DNA of 64,000 nucleotides from Pseudocitrobacter vendiensis (GCF_943590815.1 NZ_CALSBS010000003.1:1-64000); one strand, 5' to 3'. Positions 23,350-34,203 are shown, counted from the first letter of the stretch. The notes: a model not told the origin generated them from the sequence alone. Made by a program: numbers and translations.

Positions 23350-23399
23350 CGTCTGGTGGCCTGCCTTAAGGCAGGCCGCAAGGCATTGAGGAGAAGCTC

Positions 23400-25672
<2,273 letters not shown>

Positions 25673-25692
25673 CGCCTTAATCGGAGGGTGAT

Positions 25693-26112
25693 ATGGCAAT
25701 GACTTACCACCTGGACGTCGTCAGCGCAGAGCAACAAATGTTCTCTGGTCTGGTCGAGAAAATCCAGGTAACGGGTAGCGAAGGTGAACTGGGTATTTAC
25801 CCGGGTCACGCCCCGCTGCTCACCGCCATTAAGCCTGGTATGATCCGCATCGTGAAACAGCACGGTCATGAGGAGTTTATCTACCTGTCTGGCGGCATTC
25901 TTGAAGTGCAGCCTGGTAGCACGACCGTTCTGGCTGATACCGCCATTCGTGGCCAGGATCTCGACGAAGCGCGAGCCCTGGAAGCGAAACGCAAAGCGGA
26001 AGAGCACATCAAGAGCTCTCACGGCGACGTGGATTACGCTCAGGCGTCTGCGGAACTGGCCAAAGCGATCGCGCAGCTGCGCGTTATCGAGCTGACCAAG
26101 AAAGCGATGTAA
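25693..26112 (+). CDS. atpC: F1Fo ATP synthase subunit epsilon
   Basis: 139 residues, the usual length. The N-terminal beta-sandwich ([19 protein letters not shown] near residues 32-50) contacts gamma and the c-ring; the C-terminal helical pair can extend to inhibit ATP hydrolysis. It is the last gene of the operon, followed by a strong terminator at 26133-26163. Confidence 0.97.
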   Translation: MAMTYHLDVVSAEQQMFSGLVEKIQVTGSEGELGIYPGHAPLLTAIKPGMIRIVKQHGHEEFIYLSGGILEVQPGSTTVLADTAIRGQDLDEARALEAKRKAEEHIKSSHGDVDYAQASAELAKAIAQLRVIELTKKAM

Positions 26113-26132
26113 CACCGGCTTGAAAAGTCAAA

Positions 26133-26163
26133 AGCCAGTCTGGTTTCCAGGCTGGCTTTTTTT
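26133..26163 (+). terminator. Rho-independent terminator of the atp operon
   Basis: AGCCAGTCTGG pairs with CCAGGCTGGCT (11 bp, one G-U) around a TTT loop, followed by seven T residues, 20 bp after the atpC stop. It marks the left boundary of the accessory segment before glmU. Confidence 0.93.
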
Positions 26164-26310
26164 ATAATTGCGCCCCGTTATATACATAATATTTATTAAT
26201 ATTCAAAAAGTTATCCAATTACTCTAACGCTAATTGTCTCCCTCTTTACGCAGTGTTATTTTGTTCGTAATGTAACTATTACAGCCGTAACTATATGAGG
26301 GATCATTAGC

Positions 26311-27009
26311 ATGTCATTTAAACCGTTATTTGAAGGCCCACAATCTGCTCACCAGGCCGATCGTGCCACGTTTATTCGTCAAACCTACATTCACCTTGCC
26401 GTTTCGGTGCTGGGCTTTATTTTGCTGAGTGCGGTATTTATGAATCAGGGCGTGGGCGAGATGATGCTGGCAAAACTGGCGGCGGGCGGCCGGTATGGCT
26501 GGCTGGTGGTACTGGGGGCATTTATGCTGGTGAGCATGCTGGCAACGCGTATGGCCGATAACGTGGAGTCCAATAATACTCAGCAGATTGGCCTTGGGAT
26601 CTACGTGCTCGCCGAAGCGTTAATCTTCGCGCCGTTGCTCACCATGGCCAGATACATCAATCCGGATATCATCCCATCCGCTGCGATTACCACGTTGCTG
26701 CTGGTGTGTGGCCTGACTTTTACCGCTTTCACCACGCGTAAAGACTTCTCTTTTATGCGCTCTTTTTTGAATATGGCGGGCTTTATCGCGTTGGGGGCGA
26801 TTGTGGCAAGCGTGCTGCTCGGGTTCTCGCTCGGGATTTGGTTTAGCGCCGCGATGGTGCTGCTGTGTGCTGGATTTATTCTGTACGATACCTCTAACAT
26901 CATTCATCACTATCCAACTAACCGTCCCGCTGGCGCGGCGCTGCATCTGTTCGCGTCGATCGCCACGATGTTCTGGTATGTCCTGCGTCTGTTTATGTCG
27001 CGTAACTGA
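26311..27009 (+). CDS. Bax inhibitor-1/YccA family membrane protein
   Basis: 232 residues with seven hydrophobic spans and a short soluble N-terminus. The region LCAGFILYDTSNIIHHYPTNRPAGAALHLFASIATMFWYVLRLF (about residues 186-229) matches the family pattern: the YDTS motif, the acidic residue in the next-to-last helix, and the final helix ending in basic residues. Bacterial relatives are YccA and YbhL of E. coli; YccA modulates the FtsH protease, while related BsYetJ is a pH-sensitive calcium leak. Which function applies here is unknown. It is not found between atpC and glmU in E. coli. It has its own 198-bp upstream region with an AGGGATC ribosome binding site and no partner gene in the same transcript that I can see. 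Confidence 0.85.
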   Translation: MSFKPLFEGPQSAHQADRATFIRQTYIHLAVSVLGFILLSAVFMNQGVGEMMLAKLAAGGRYGWLVVLGAFMLVSMLATRMADNVESNNTQQIGLGIYVLAEALIFAPLLTMARYINPDIIPSAAITTLLLVCGLTFTAFTTRKDFSFMRSFLNMAGFIALGAIVASVLLGFSLGIWFSAAMVLLCAGFILYDTSNIIHHYPTNRPAGAALHLFASIATMFWYVLRLFMSRN

Positions 27010-27086
27010 GATTGTGCGGTAAATCTTGCTTAGCAGGTTTTACCGTGCTGTTTCAATTTGACTGAAACTGAAAAGCGGTTTTGATA

Positions 27087-27163
27087 TTTTGTGATGAACA
27101 TCACAAAAAATGTTGATCGATTAAAAAATGAGGCGTAGACTTCTTTTTGTGAGTTGAGTCACA
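27087..27163. promoter_or_regulatory. Two perfect CRP-type palindromes upstream of a small ORF
   Basis: TGTGA-N6-TCACA occurs twice with perfect symmetry: 27090-27105, with arms extending to 10 bp each (27087-27108), and 27148-27163, with arms extending to 9 bp (27144-27167). Their centres are 58 bp apart. The first also contains TGAT-N4-ATCA, the FNR core apart from the outermost bases, so CRP and FNR are both possible. A -10-like TAGACT lies between them at 27137-27142. Both sites precede the small ORF at 27192. Confidence 0.7.
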
Positions 27164-27191
27164 AAAATTATTCTCCTACAAAGGTGCCATC

Positions 27192-27263
27192 ATGAAACTG
27201 ATCAACAAAATCATCGCTCTTTTCAGCTCTATGAATATCTCTTTCGGTACTATCAACCACTAA
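27192..27263 (+). CDS. Small ORF, 23 codons, possible small protein or leader peptide
   Basis: ATG AAA CTG... to TAA, 23 residues beginning MKLINKIIALFS and ending GTINH. An AAAGGTG ribosome binding site lies 5 bp upstream. The N-terminal half is hydrophobic with two Lys, a pattern seen in short membrane-active peptides and type I toxins; no membrane span longer than about 10 residues is obvious. I do not recognise the sequence. It is followed by about 100 nt of potentially structured RNA and a strong terminator, so the transcript could be a dual-function small RNA. Coding is supported only by the start signal, the ribosome binding site and the conspicuous promoter. Confidence 0.5.
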   Translation: MKLINKIIALFSSMNISFGTINH

Positions 27264-27390
27264 GGTTGCATGGCTGAAAGCCTCGTTTGCTGTGTTTCGT
27301 TTTGCGCTGTACCGCTAACTAAAACCACAACACATGCGGTGTGAACGAGAACCAAACGAAGAAGGTCGCCTGATGGCGACCTTTTTGTTT
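27264..27390 (+). ncRNA. Structured RNA tail or small RNA downstream of the 23-codon ORF
   Basis: Between the small ORF and the terminator at 27362-27389 there is no open frame. Complementary pieces are visible: GGCT-GAA-AGCC at 27272-27282; CTCGTT (about 27282) against AACGAG (about 27343); and TTCGTTT (27296-27302) against AAACGAA (27354-27360). The transcript from the CRP-type promoter would be about 200-250 nt, the size of a small regulatory mRNA or sRNA. No known family is recognised. Confidence 0.35.
27362..27389. terminator. Bidirectional terminator between the small ORF locus and pelX
   Basis: AAGGTCGCC / GGCGACCTT stem of nine pairs with a four-base loop. On the plus strand it is followed by TTTTTGTTT and would end the small-RNA transcript. 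On the minus strand it starts 12 bp after the pelX stop and is followed by CTTCGTTT, so it could also end pelX. Confidence 0.85.
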
Positions 27391-27400
27391 ATGAGCGGCA

Positions 27401-29548
27401 TTAGTTTTTCGTCAGAAAATCCCCGGTCTTAAAGCTGCCATCCGCGTTACGCTCCAGCGGTTGTGGCAGGTCCAGCGAGAGATACTCTTTGCTGTTAACG
27501 CTTTTCCCTTCAGCAATAAAGATGTTACTGGCATCAATATTCCCCACCACCGCGTCATCATATTTTCCGGGCGTCGTCCGCAGCGACAGGTTATCACTGA
27601 AGATACCCTGCGTTGACGCATCGCCGTAAGGGCTCGGGCGGAAAATGTAGTTGAAGCGTTGATTGTCGACGGCAACGTTGTTCACCACCACCAGCTTGCC
27701 CGGGTTAAAGTTATCGGTGAAGCCATCAAGGTGGTTACCAATCGCAATACTGTTGCGGATCTCGTGCGCGACGGGCTGCCCTTCGCCACCTAACTTGAAG
27801 CCGTTACTGGTGTTGTTACGGGCGATGGAGTTCTCAATGACCACCACCCCGTTAGCACCGTCTTCGATTTTGTTGAACAGATCGTAGCCGTCATCAATGT
27901 TGTCGTGTGAATAACATCCTTCCAGCCGGTTGCCTTCCCCCACGCGCATCTTCACCGCAAAGCCGTCGGCATTGATCTTGCCGGGATCTTCATTGCTAAA
28001 CGATTCCGAATTCACGACCCGGTTGTAGCTGGCCCACAGTGGGCGACCCAGTTTATCCGGTGAGGAGATTTGAATCCCGGTATCGTCGTTGTGATAGGCC
28101 ACAACGTTCTCGATAAGATTATGGCTGCCCTGAATACGCAAACTCTTATCAGTAATATCGATACCGTTGAGATGCCAGTAGTCCGCGTCCAGCAACATAC
28201 CGTGGATCACGGCTTTGCCGTTGGCCGTCAGCGTTTTCGGCTTCTCCTTCAGGCCGCTGGCGCTGAGGGGAATATCCGTTTTCGGGTAGCTTCCCGCAGC
28301 AAGAATAATTGTTCCGCCTGGCGGCAGCAGACTTATGGCCGTATTGAGATCCAACGGCGATGCTTGCGTACCTTTTCCCTCTGCTTTTCCATCAGGGGAA
28401 ACATGCAACGTGTTGCCCGTGATGGTCGTGACGAGCTGCACGACCATGCTCTGGGTTACCGGTTTGCCATTTACAGGCGTCCAGCTAATCTGGAAATTAT
28501 TGTTCTCCTGAAGCTGAGTGGGCAGGGTAAACATCTCGCCAGCCTTCACCGCTTTATCAAGCCCGATCACCACTTCGTTCTGACGCACGGTAAAGTTTCC
28601 GTCACTATTGGCGCGTGCCTGGAGGATGTAATCCTTGCTCAGACTCTTATCCGCGGAAGCAATCTGCATCACCGGCGGCCAGCTTTTCGCCACAAAAGGC
28701 GCGGATGCTACGGTTTGCGCTGGAGACGTGGTGAGTGACGCATCGCGAACGGTGATTTTGGCATTGCGCGAGGCAAAGAATCCGACATAGTAATGTTGCT
28801 TATCCTGCACTGAAATAAGATCGGCTCGCGGCAGTTTTTCGCTGACCCACTCTTCGCTGCCCGCAGGCGCCCATGCAGTAATGAAGCCTTCGTTGGTACG
28901 CTCAAGCTTCAGGCGAAAGGTCGGCGTCTTTTGCAGATCAACTTCTTCTTTGTAGCTCACCTTATTTATCGCTGACCCGGCATTACCCCACGGTTGTGTG
29001 ATGCCTTCTCGCGCGATGGCCTGTAGCTTCACACGCTGAGCATCTTTTTTGTCCTGCGTCATGATGGCATTCATCACCATGTTGGCCGCAGCCGGGAACT
29101 CCTCGTAGCCCTCTTTCAGCGGCTCCTGACGCGGAGTGCCAATTACATCGCGTACCAGTAAACCCGCACCCTCCTGTGCCGCCGGTTTGGCGCCGTTTTC
29201 CGGGCCAAACTGATCGACGGTCACCGTGGCTTGCAGCATAAAGTTTTCATCTGCAGGGAGTTGGGTGTAGAAGAACGTCAGGCCATCATGCGAGTTAGCA
29301 ATCTTGCCGCCGCGGCTCTCAAGGGTAATCGGTTTGCTCAAATCCGCCGTGCTGTCCGGGCTGAGCGTTTTTCCCTCAATGGTGACGTTATTCACGCCAA
29401 CTTTTTCCGGAAGGACGTTAGAGGAGAAATTGACATCGGTCGATTGCCCAAAGGCGACCGCTTTCCAGAGTGGTGTGTCTGCGGCCAGTGCTGGTAGGGT
29501 GATAGCAGCGCTGCACAGAGTTAAAGCCAGAGGTAATTTGTTTTTCAT
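27401..29548 (-). CDS. pelX: Exported pectate disaccharide-lyase (exopolygalacturonate lyase), PL9 family
   Basis: 715 residues with a signal peptide (residues 1-22, cleaved near ALA-ADTPLW). The N-terminal half is a beta-rich region shared with PelX of soft-rot bacteria. From about residue 380 (HVSPDGKAEGKGTQASPLDLNTAISLLPPGGTI) comes a right-handed parallel beta-helix with repeated short turns such as ENVVAYHNDDTGIQI, ENSIARNNTSNGFKL and RNSIAIGNHLDGF. PelX removes unsaturated digalacturonates from the ends of pectate in the periplasm. Length and layout fit PelX (about 750 residues in Dickeya) better than the shorter endo-lyase PelL. Two KdgR-type operators precede the gene. It stands alone here; uptake genes for the products are not in the window. 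Confidence 0.85.
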   Translation of the reverse strand: MKNKLPLALTLCSAAITLPALAADTPLWKAVAFGQSTDVNFSSNVLPEKVGVNNVTIEGKTLSPDSTADLSKPITLESRGGKIANSHDGLTFFYTQLPADENFMLQATVTVDQFGPENGAKPAAQEGAGLLVRDVIGTPRQEPLKEGYEEFPAAANMVMNAIMTQDKKDAQRVKLQAIAREGITQPWGNAGSAINKVSYKEEVDLQKTPTFRLKLERTNEGFITAWAPAGSEEWVSEKLPRADLISVQDKQHYYVGFFASRNAKITVRDASLTTSPAQTVASAPFVAKSWPPVMQIASADKSLSKDYILQARANSDGNFTVRQNEVVIGLDKAVKAGEMFTLPTQLQENNNFQISWTPVNGKPVTQSMVVQLVTTITGNTLHVSPDGKAEGKGTQASPLDLNTAISLLPPGGTIILAAGSYPKTDIPLSASGLKEKPKTLTANGKAVIHGMLLDADYWHLNGIDITDKSLRIQGSHNLIENVVAYHNDDTGIQISSPDKLGRPLWASYNRVVNSESFSNEDPGKINADGFAVKMRVGEGNRLEGCYSHDNIDDGYDLFNKIEDGANGVVVIENSIARNNTSNGFKLGGEGQPVAHEIRNSIAIGNHLDGFTDNFNPGKLVVVNNVAVDNQRFNYIFRPSPYGDASTQGIFSDNLSLRTTPGKYDDAVVGNIDASNIFIAEGKSVNSKEYLSLDLPQPLERNADGSFKTGDFLTKN

Positions 29549-29588
29549 ATTATGTTCCTGAATGGTTTTCCGCTGCGATTATCACCAA

Positions 29589-29607
29589 AATGAAATACTG
29601 TTTCTTT
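29589..29607. promoter_or_regulatory. KdgR-type operator 1, upstream of pelX
   Basis: AATGAAATACTGTTTCTTT, 41 bp before the pelX start. It matches the KdgR box AATRAAAYRNYRTTTYATT at all but one position. KdgR represses pectin-degradation genes until 2-keto-3-deoxygluconate accumulates. Confidence 0.7.
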
Positions 29608-29893
29608 TTCGTGTATCACAAAACCGCTCAAATAAAACGCTGTTTTATTTCTATGCGATCTTTATTCAGGTGGCAAAAGAAGAGTCTAAGCAGTGGCATA
29701 GCGCGTAATTCGGCGTTCTGGCTAAACTTTTACAAGACAAAACGTTTTATGATGGTCGAAAATGGGCTCAGAAAGGCGCGTAACAACATACGGTTGACCG
29801 TTTTAACAGCAGACCATTTCATGATGAAAAATATGTAGAAATTTCAAGGTGAAATGGGGTTTACTTCCTACTTAATTTACAGACAGGATGCAT
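29608..29893. promoter_or_regulatory. pelX-glmU divergent intergenic region
   Basis: The 345-bp gap carries the pelX regulatory sites at its left end. Towards glmU there is a perfect TTTCATGATGAAA palindrome at 29817-29829 and a nearby GAAATTTC pair. In E. coli glmU transcription is activated by NagC from two sites in this position; I cannot assign these palindromes to NagC with confidence. Short open frames in this gap have no coding features. Confidence 0.45.
29631..29649. promoter_or_regulatory. KdgR-type operator 2, upstream of pelX
   Basis: AATAAAACGCTGTTTTATT fits the KdgR consensus AATRAAAYRNYRTTTYATT at every position and is a near-perfect palindrome. Its centre is 42 bp from that of operator 1, and about four helical turns apart the two would lie on the same DNA face. 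A CRP-like half site ATCACA lies between them at about 29615. Confidence 0.8.
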
Positions 29894-31264
29894 ATGTCTA
29901 ACAGTACAATGAGCGTCGTGATCCTTGCCGCTGGCAAAGGCACCCGCATGTATTCCGAACTTCCAAAAGTGCTGCACACCCTGGCAGGAAAGCCAATGGT
30001 GCAACACGTCATTGATGCTGCCAATAAATTAGGCGCAGCGCAGGTTCATCTGGTGTATGGCCATGGCGGCGAGCTGCTCAAAAAGACACTCACCGACGGC
30101 AATCTGAACTGGGTGCTTCAGGCTGAACAACTGGGTACGGGCCATGCCATGCAGCAGGCCGCGCCGTTCTTTGCCGATGATGAAGACATCATGATGCTGT
30201 ATGGCGATGTACCGCTGATTTCCATCGAGACGCTGCAACGTCTGCGCGATGCGAAACCGCAGGGCGGCATTGGCCTGCTGACCGTCAAGCTCGACGATCC
30301 TACTGGCTATGGCCGCATCACCCGTGAAAATGGCAAGGTGACCGGCATTGTTGAGCATAAAGATGCCAGCGATGAACAGCGTCAGATTCAGGAAATTAAC
30401 ACCGGCATTCTGATTGCCAGCGGCGCGGATATGAAACGCTGGTTGGCGAAGCTGAATAACAACAATGCGCAGGGCGAGTTCTATATCACCGACATCATCG
30501 CAATGGCTTATCAGGAAGGGCGTGAAATTGCCGCCGTGCATCCTGATCGCCTGAGCGAAGTTGAAGGCGTCAACAACCGTCTGCAACTCTCTCGCCTCGA
30601 ACGTGTTTACCAGTCTGAGCAGGCCGAAAAGCTGCTGCTGGCTGGCGTAATGCTGCGCGACCCGGCGCGTTTTGATCTTCGTGGCACCCTGGTTCATGGG
30701 CGCGATGTAGAAATTGACGCTAACGTTATTCTGGAAGGCGACGTTACGCTTGGCAACCGCGTGAAAATTGGTGCGGGCTGCGTGATTAAAAACGCGGTGA
30801 TTGGCGACGATTGCGAAATCAGCCCGTACAGCGTGGTGGAAGATGCGCGTCTTGACGCTGCCTGCACCATCGGCCCGTTCGCTCGTCTGCGTCCTGGCGC
30901 GGAACTGCTGGAAGGCGCGCACGTCGGCAACTTCGTTGAAATGAAAAAAGCGCGACTGGGTAAAGGCTCGAAAGCCGGTCATCTGACCTATCTGGGCGAT
31001 GCAGAAATTGGCGACAACGTAAATATCGGCGCGGGTACTATCACCTGTAACTACGATGGCGCGAATAAATTCAAAACCATCATCGGCAACGATGTGTTTG
31101 TCGGTTCCGACACGCAGCTGGTGGCGCCGGTTACCGTCGGCAATGGCGTGACTATCGCCGCAGGCACTACCGTAACGCGCAATGTTGCTGATAACGAACT
31201 GGTTTTAAGCCGTGTGCCGCAGGTCCATAAACAGGGCTGGCAGCGTCCGGTGAAGAAGAAGTAA
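29894..31264 (+). CDS. glmU: Bifunctional N-acetylglucosamine-1-phosphate uridyltransferase / glucosamine-1-phosphate acetyltransferase
   Basis: 456 residues from ATG 29894, as in E. coli; an ATG 6 bp earlier overlaps the AGGA ribosome binding site and is unlikely. The N-terminal uridyltransferase domain has LAAGKGTRM (about residues 10-18). The C-terminal half (from about 250) is a left-handed beta-helix of hexapeptide repeats with the acetyltransferase site around [21 protein letters not shown]. It makes UDP-GlcNAc for peptidoglycan and LPS. It precedes glmS by 220 bp. Confidence 0.97.
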   Translation: MSNSTMSVVILAAGKGTRMYSELPKVLHTLAGKPMVQHVIDAANKLGAAQVHLVYGHGGELLKKTLTDGNLNWVLQAEQLGTGHAMQQAAPFFADDEDIMMLYGDVPLISIETLQRLRDAKPQGGIGLLTVKLDDPTGYGRITRENGKVTGIVEHKDASDEQRQIQEINTGILIASGADMKRWLAKLNNNNAQGEFYITDIIAMAYQEGREIAAVHPDRLSEVEGVNNRLQLSRLERVYQSEQAEKLLLAGVMLRDPARFDLRGTLVHGRDVEIDANVILEGDVTLGNRVKIGAGCVIKNAVIGDDCEISPYSVVEDARLDAACTIGPFARLRPGAELLEGAHVGNFVEMKKARLGKGSKAGHLTYLGDAEIGDNVNIGAGTITCNYDGANKFKTIIGNDVFVGSDTQLVAPVTVGNGVTIAAGTTVTRNVADNELVLSRVPQVHKQGWQRPVKKK

Positions 31265-31270
31265 GTTTCG

Positions 31271-31328
31271 TGGCGGGCTAGCCCGCCAACAAATTTGTAG
31301 GCCTGATAAGGCGAAGCCGCCATCAGGC
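31271..31328. repeat. Perfect 18-bp palindrome and REP element in the glmU-glmS gap
   Basis: TGGCGGGCTAGCCCGCCA at 31271-31288 is perfectly self-complementary. It is followed at 31294-31328 by a REP-type unit (GTAGGCCTGATAAGGCG...CGCCATCAGGC). Such elements sit between co-transcribed genes and affect mRNA decay. In E. coli the glmUS transcript is processed in this gap, leaving glmS under GlmZ control. Confidence 0.75.
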
Positions 31329-31484
31329 AGATAGGGGATGAGGAGATAACATAATCTCCCGCCCAAAATGCAGTACTCAAAATAATAACCCCACTCTCTA
31401 CAAAGGCTCGGGGCGCCCGAAAATACGGGCATACAGGTTGACCGACAACGACTGGCATATCGCCAAAATCGGAATTAAAAAACT

Positions 31485-33314
31485 ATGTGTGGAATTGTAG
31501 GCGCAGTCGCGCAACGTGATGTAGCTGAGATCCTTCTCGAAGGTTTACGTCGTCTGGAATACCGTGGTTACGACTCCGCGGGTCTGGCGGTTGTTGATGA
31601 AAAGGGCAATATGACCCGTCTGCGTCGTCTGGGTAAAGTCCAGATGCTCTCTCAGGCGGCGGAAGAACACCCGCTTCACGGTGGCACCGGTATTGCTCAC
31701 ACCCGTTGGGCAACGCATGGCGAACCATCAGAAACCAACGCGCATCCGCATGTTTCTGAACACATTGTGGTGGTGCATAACGGCATCATCGAAAACCACG
31801 AACCGCTGCGCGAAATGTTGCAGGGCCGTGGCTATACCTTCGTGTCCGAAACGGATACCGAAGTGATCGCGCACCTGGTGCATTGGGAAATGGAGCAGGG
31901 CGGCACGCTGCGTGAAGCTGTGCTGCGTGCTATCCCGCAACTGCGTGGCGCATACGGCACCGTGATTATGGATACCCGTAACCCGGAAACCCTGTTGGCC
32001 GCGCGTTCGGGTAGCCCGCTGGTTATCGGCCTCGGCATGGGCGAAAACTTTATCGCCTCTGACCAGCTGGCGCTGCTGCCGGTTACTCGTCGTTTTATCT
32101 TCCTCGAAGAGGGCGATATTGCTGAAGTGACCCGCCGTTCTGTAACCGTATTCGACAAATCTGGCGCAGAAGTAAAACGTCAGGATATCGAATCCAATCT
32201 TCAGTATGACGCTGGCGATAAAGGTATTTACCGCCACTACATGCAGAAAGAGATTTACGAGCAGCCGAACGCCATCAAAAACACCCTGACCGGCCGCATC
32301 AGCCACGGCCAGGTAGATTTAAGCGAACTGGGCCCCAACGCCGACGAATTGCTGTCTAAAGTTGAGCACATCCAGATTATCGCCTGTGGCACCTCCTATA
32401 ACTCCGGGATGGTTTCTCGCTACTGGTTTGAATCGCTGGCGGGCGTACCGTGCGACGTGGAAATCGCGTCTGAATTCCGCTATCGCAAATCCGCGGTGCG
32501 TCGCAACAGCCTGATGATCACCCTGTCGCAGTCTGGCGAAACGGCAGATACCCTTGCGGGCCTGCGTCTGTCGAAAGAGCTGGGTTACCTGGGGTCTCTG
32601 GCTATTTGTAACGTGCCGGGCTCTTCGCTGGTCCGTGAATCCGACCTGTCGATGATGACCAATGCCGGCACAGAAATCGGGGTAGCATCCACCAAAGCCT
32701 TCACCACGCAGTTAACGGTTCTGTTAATGCTGGTGGCAAAACTGGCGAGCCTGAAAGGTCTGGATGCATCCATCGAACACGATATCGTTCACGGCCTGCA
32801 AGCACTGCCGAGCCGTATCGAGCAGATGTTGTCGCAGGACAAACGCATTGAAGCGCTGGCAGAAGATTTCTCTGACAAGCATCACGCACTGTTCCTCGGC
32901 CGTGGCGATCAGTACCCGATCGCCCTGGAAGGCGCGCTGAAGCTGAAAGAGATCTCCTACATTCACGCGGAAGCTTACGCCGCAGGCGAGCTGAAACACG
33001 GCCCGCTGGCGCTGATTGATGCGGATATGCCGGTTATCGTCGTTGCGCCGAACAACGAACTGCTGGAAAAACTGAAGTCCAACATTGAAGAAGTTCGCGC
33101 ACGCGGCGGCCAGCTGTATGTCTTCGCCGACCAGGATGCCGCTTTCACCAACAGCGACAACATGCACATCATCGAGATGCCGCACGTTGAAGAGGTGATT
33201 GCGCCAATCTTCTACACCGTGCCGCTGCAACTGCTGGCATACCACGTGGCACTGATCAAAGGCACTGACGTTGACCAGCCGCGTAACCTGGCGAAATCGG
33301 TGACGGTAGAATAA
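31485..33314 (+). CDS. glmS: Glutamine--fructose-6-phosphate aminotransferase
   Basis: 609 residues. After Met removal the catalytic Cys1 leads the N-terminal glutaminase domain ([16 protein letters not shown], residues 2-17). Two SIS sugar-isomerase domains follow ([15 protein letters not shown] near residue 301, and [45 protein letters not shown] near 468). It makes glucosamine 6-phosphate, the first step of amino-sugar synthesis. In E. coli its message is activated by the sRNA GlmZ. Confidence 0.97.
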   Translation: MCGIVGAVAQRDVAEILLEGLRRLEYRGYDSAGLAVVDEKGNMTRLRRLGKVQMLSQAAEEHPLHGGTGIAHTRWATHGEPSETNAHPHVSEHIVVVHNGIIENHEPLREMLQGRGYTFVSETDTEVIAHLVHWEMEQGGTLREAVLRAIPQLRGAYGTVIMDTRNPETLLAARSGSPLVIGLGMGENFIASDQLALLPVTRRFIFLEEGDIAEVTRRSVTVFDKSGAEVKRQDIESNLQYDAGDKGIYRHYMQKEIYEQPNAIKNTLTGRISHGQVDLSELGPNADELLSKVEHIQIIACGTSYNSGMVSRYWFESLAGVPCDVEIASEFRYRKSAVRRNSLMITLSQSGETADTLAGLRLSKELGYLGSLAICNVPGSSLVRESDLSMMTNAGTEIGVASTKAFTTQLTVLLMLVAKLASLKGLDASIEHDIVHGLQALPSRIEQMLSQDKRIEALAEDFSDKHHALFLGRGDQYPIALEGALKLKEISYIHAEAYAAGELKHGPLALIDADMPVIVVAPNNELLEKLKSNIEEVRARGGQLYVFADQDAAFTNSDNMHIIEMPHVEEVIAPIFYTVPLQLLAYHVALIKGTDVDQPRNLAKSVTVE

Positions 33315-33330
33315 TTTTCGTCAATTGCGA

Positions 33331-33356
33331 AAAGGCTCCGGAAGGAGCCTTTTTTA
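33331..33356 (+). terminator. Rho-independent terminator of glmS
   Basis: AAAGGCTCC / GGAGCCTTT stem with GGAA tetraloop and continuing T-run, 17 bp after the glmS stop. To its right base composition drops sharply into the fimbrial segment. Confidence 0.93.
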
Positions 33357-33630
33357 TTATTTTAGATTTATCTTTTTTATGAATTAATATAATTAAATTA
33401 ATTCTCTATATGGTTATATTCTGAAAAATTAAAATTCTTTTATTTTCTATTTGATAAGCGTTGTTTTAAAAGTTAATAGATATAAATATATATCTGGCTA
33501 TTTTTATCTAAATAATATTATTTGTATGTTAATTCGTTCTGTTGGTGTAGTATGCCTGCGAATCATAAATACACTTATTAATTTAAGTGATGATTTGGAC
33601 TGAAGGATATATTATATCAATGGAGTTTGT
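33357..33630 (+). promoter_or_regulatory. AT-rich leader of the fimbrial operon
   Basis: About 270 bp of very AT-rich DNA with no supported gene. It contains an inverted repeat CACTTA-TTAATT-TAAGTG (33572-33589), a GATATA...TATATC pair near 33477-33495, and a GGAG ribosome binding site (33622-33625) 5 bp before the pilin ATG. A TAGTAT near 33549 is a possible -10. Low GC makes H-NS silencing likely. I see no fimS-like long inverted repeats that would indicate an invertible promoter. Confidence 0.5.
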
Positions 33631-34203
33631 ATGAAACGTAATATTATTGGCGGTGCACTTACGCTGGCATCTTTAATGTTAGCCGGAAATGCACTTGCAG
33701 AAGATGGCGTTGTTCACTTTGTCGGTGAGATTGTCGATAGCACTTGTGAAGTGACTTCCGATACCGCCGATCAAACTGTTCCTCTTGGAAAAGTCAGTAA
33801 AAGCGCATTTGTCGCTGTAGGAAGCGTGGCATCACCACAGGAATTTAGTATTAAACTGGAAAAATGCCCGGCAACCTACACTCAGGCTGCTGTTCGTTTC
33901 GATGGTACTGAAGATCCTGCCGGAAACGGCGATCTCAAGGTGGGAACGCCGATGACTTCAGGCAACCCGGGTGATTACCCTGGCACAGGGGCAGCCATTG
34001 CTGCGACGGGTGTAGCTATTCGTATCTTTAACCGAGAGGATAACTCCCAGGTTAAACTTTATAATGATTCGGCTTATACCCCTATCGCTGCTGACGGCAC
34101 CGCTGAAATGAAGTTTATTGCACGCTATGTTGCAACCAGTGCGACCGTAACGGCGGGTACAGCAAACGCAGATTCACAATTCACCGTCGAATATAAGAAA
34201 TAA
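33631..34203 (+). CDS. Major fimbrial subunit, type 1/LpfA-like pilin
   Basis: 190 residues: signal peptide (1-23, cleaved after NALA), then a pilin domain with the usual Cys pair (Cys39 in DSTCEV and Cys79 in EKCPAT) and a C-terminus ending FTVEYKK with the penultimate-type Tyr used in donor-strand exchange. It is polymerised outside the cell into the fimbrial shaft by the chaperone-usher system encoded next. It most resembles LpfA-type pilins, and the position between glmS and pstS is where lpf-type operons lie in some E. coli and Salmonella. The exact fimbrial clade is uncertain. Confidence 0.88.
   Translation: MKRNIIGGALTLASLMLAGNALAEDGVVHFVGEIVDSTCEVTSDTADQTVPLGKVSKSAFVAVGSVASPQEFSIKLEKCPATYTQAAVRFDGTEDPAGNGDLKVGTPMTSGNPGDYPGTGAAIAATGVAIRIFNREDNSQVKLYNDSAYTPIAADGTAEMKFIARYVATSATVTAGTANADSQFTVEYKK

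Noticed and set aside
29590-29838. 82-codon open frame in the pelX-glmU gap
   Set aside because: It begins inside a KdgR-type operator, has no convincing ribosome binding site, and the sequence does not resemble a folded protein.
33357-33630. Invertible promoter element (fimS type) before the pilin gene
   Set aside because: Only short inverted repeats (6 bp) are present; no pair of longer identical inverted ends and no recombinase gene nearby.
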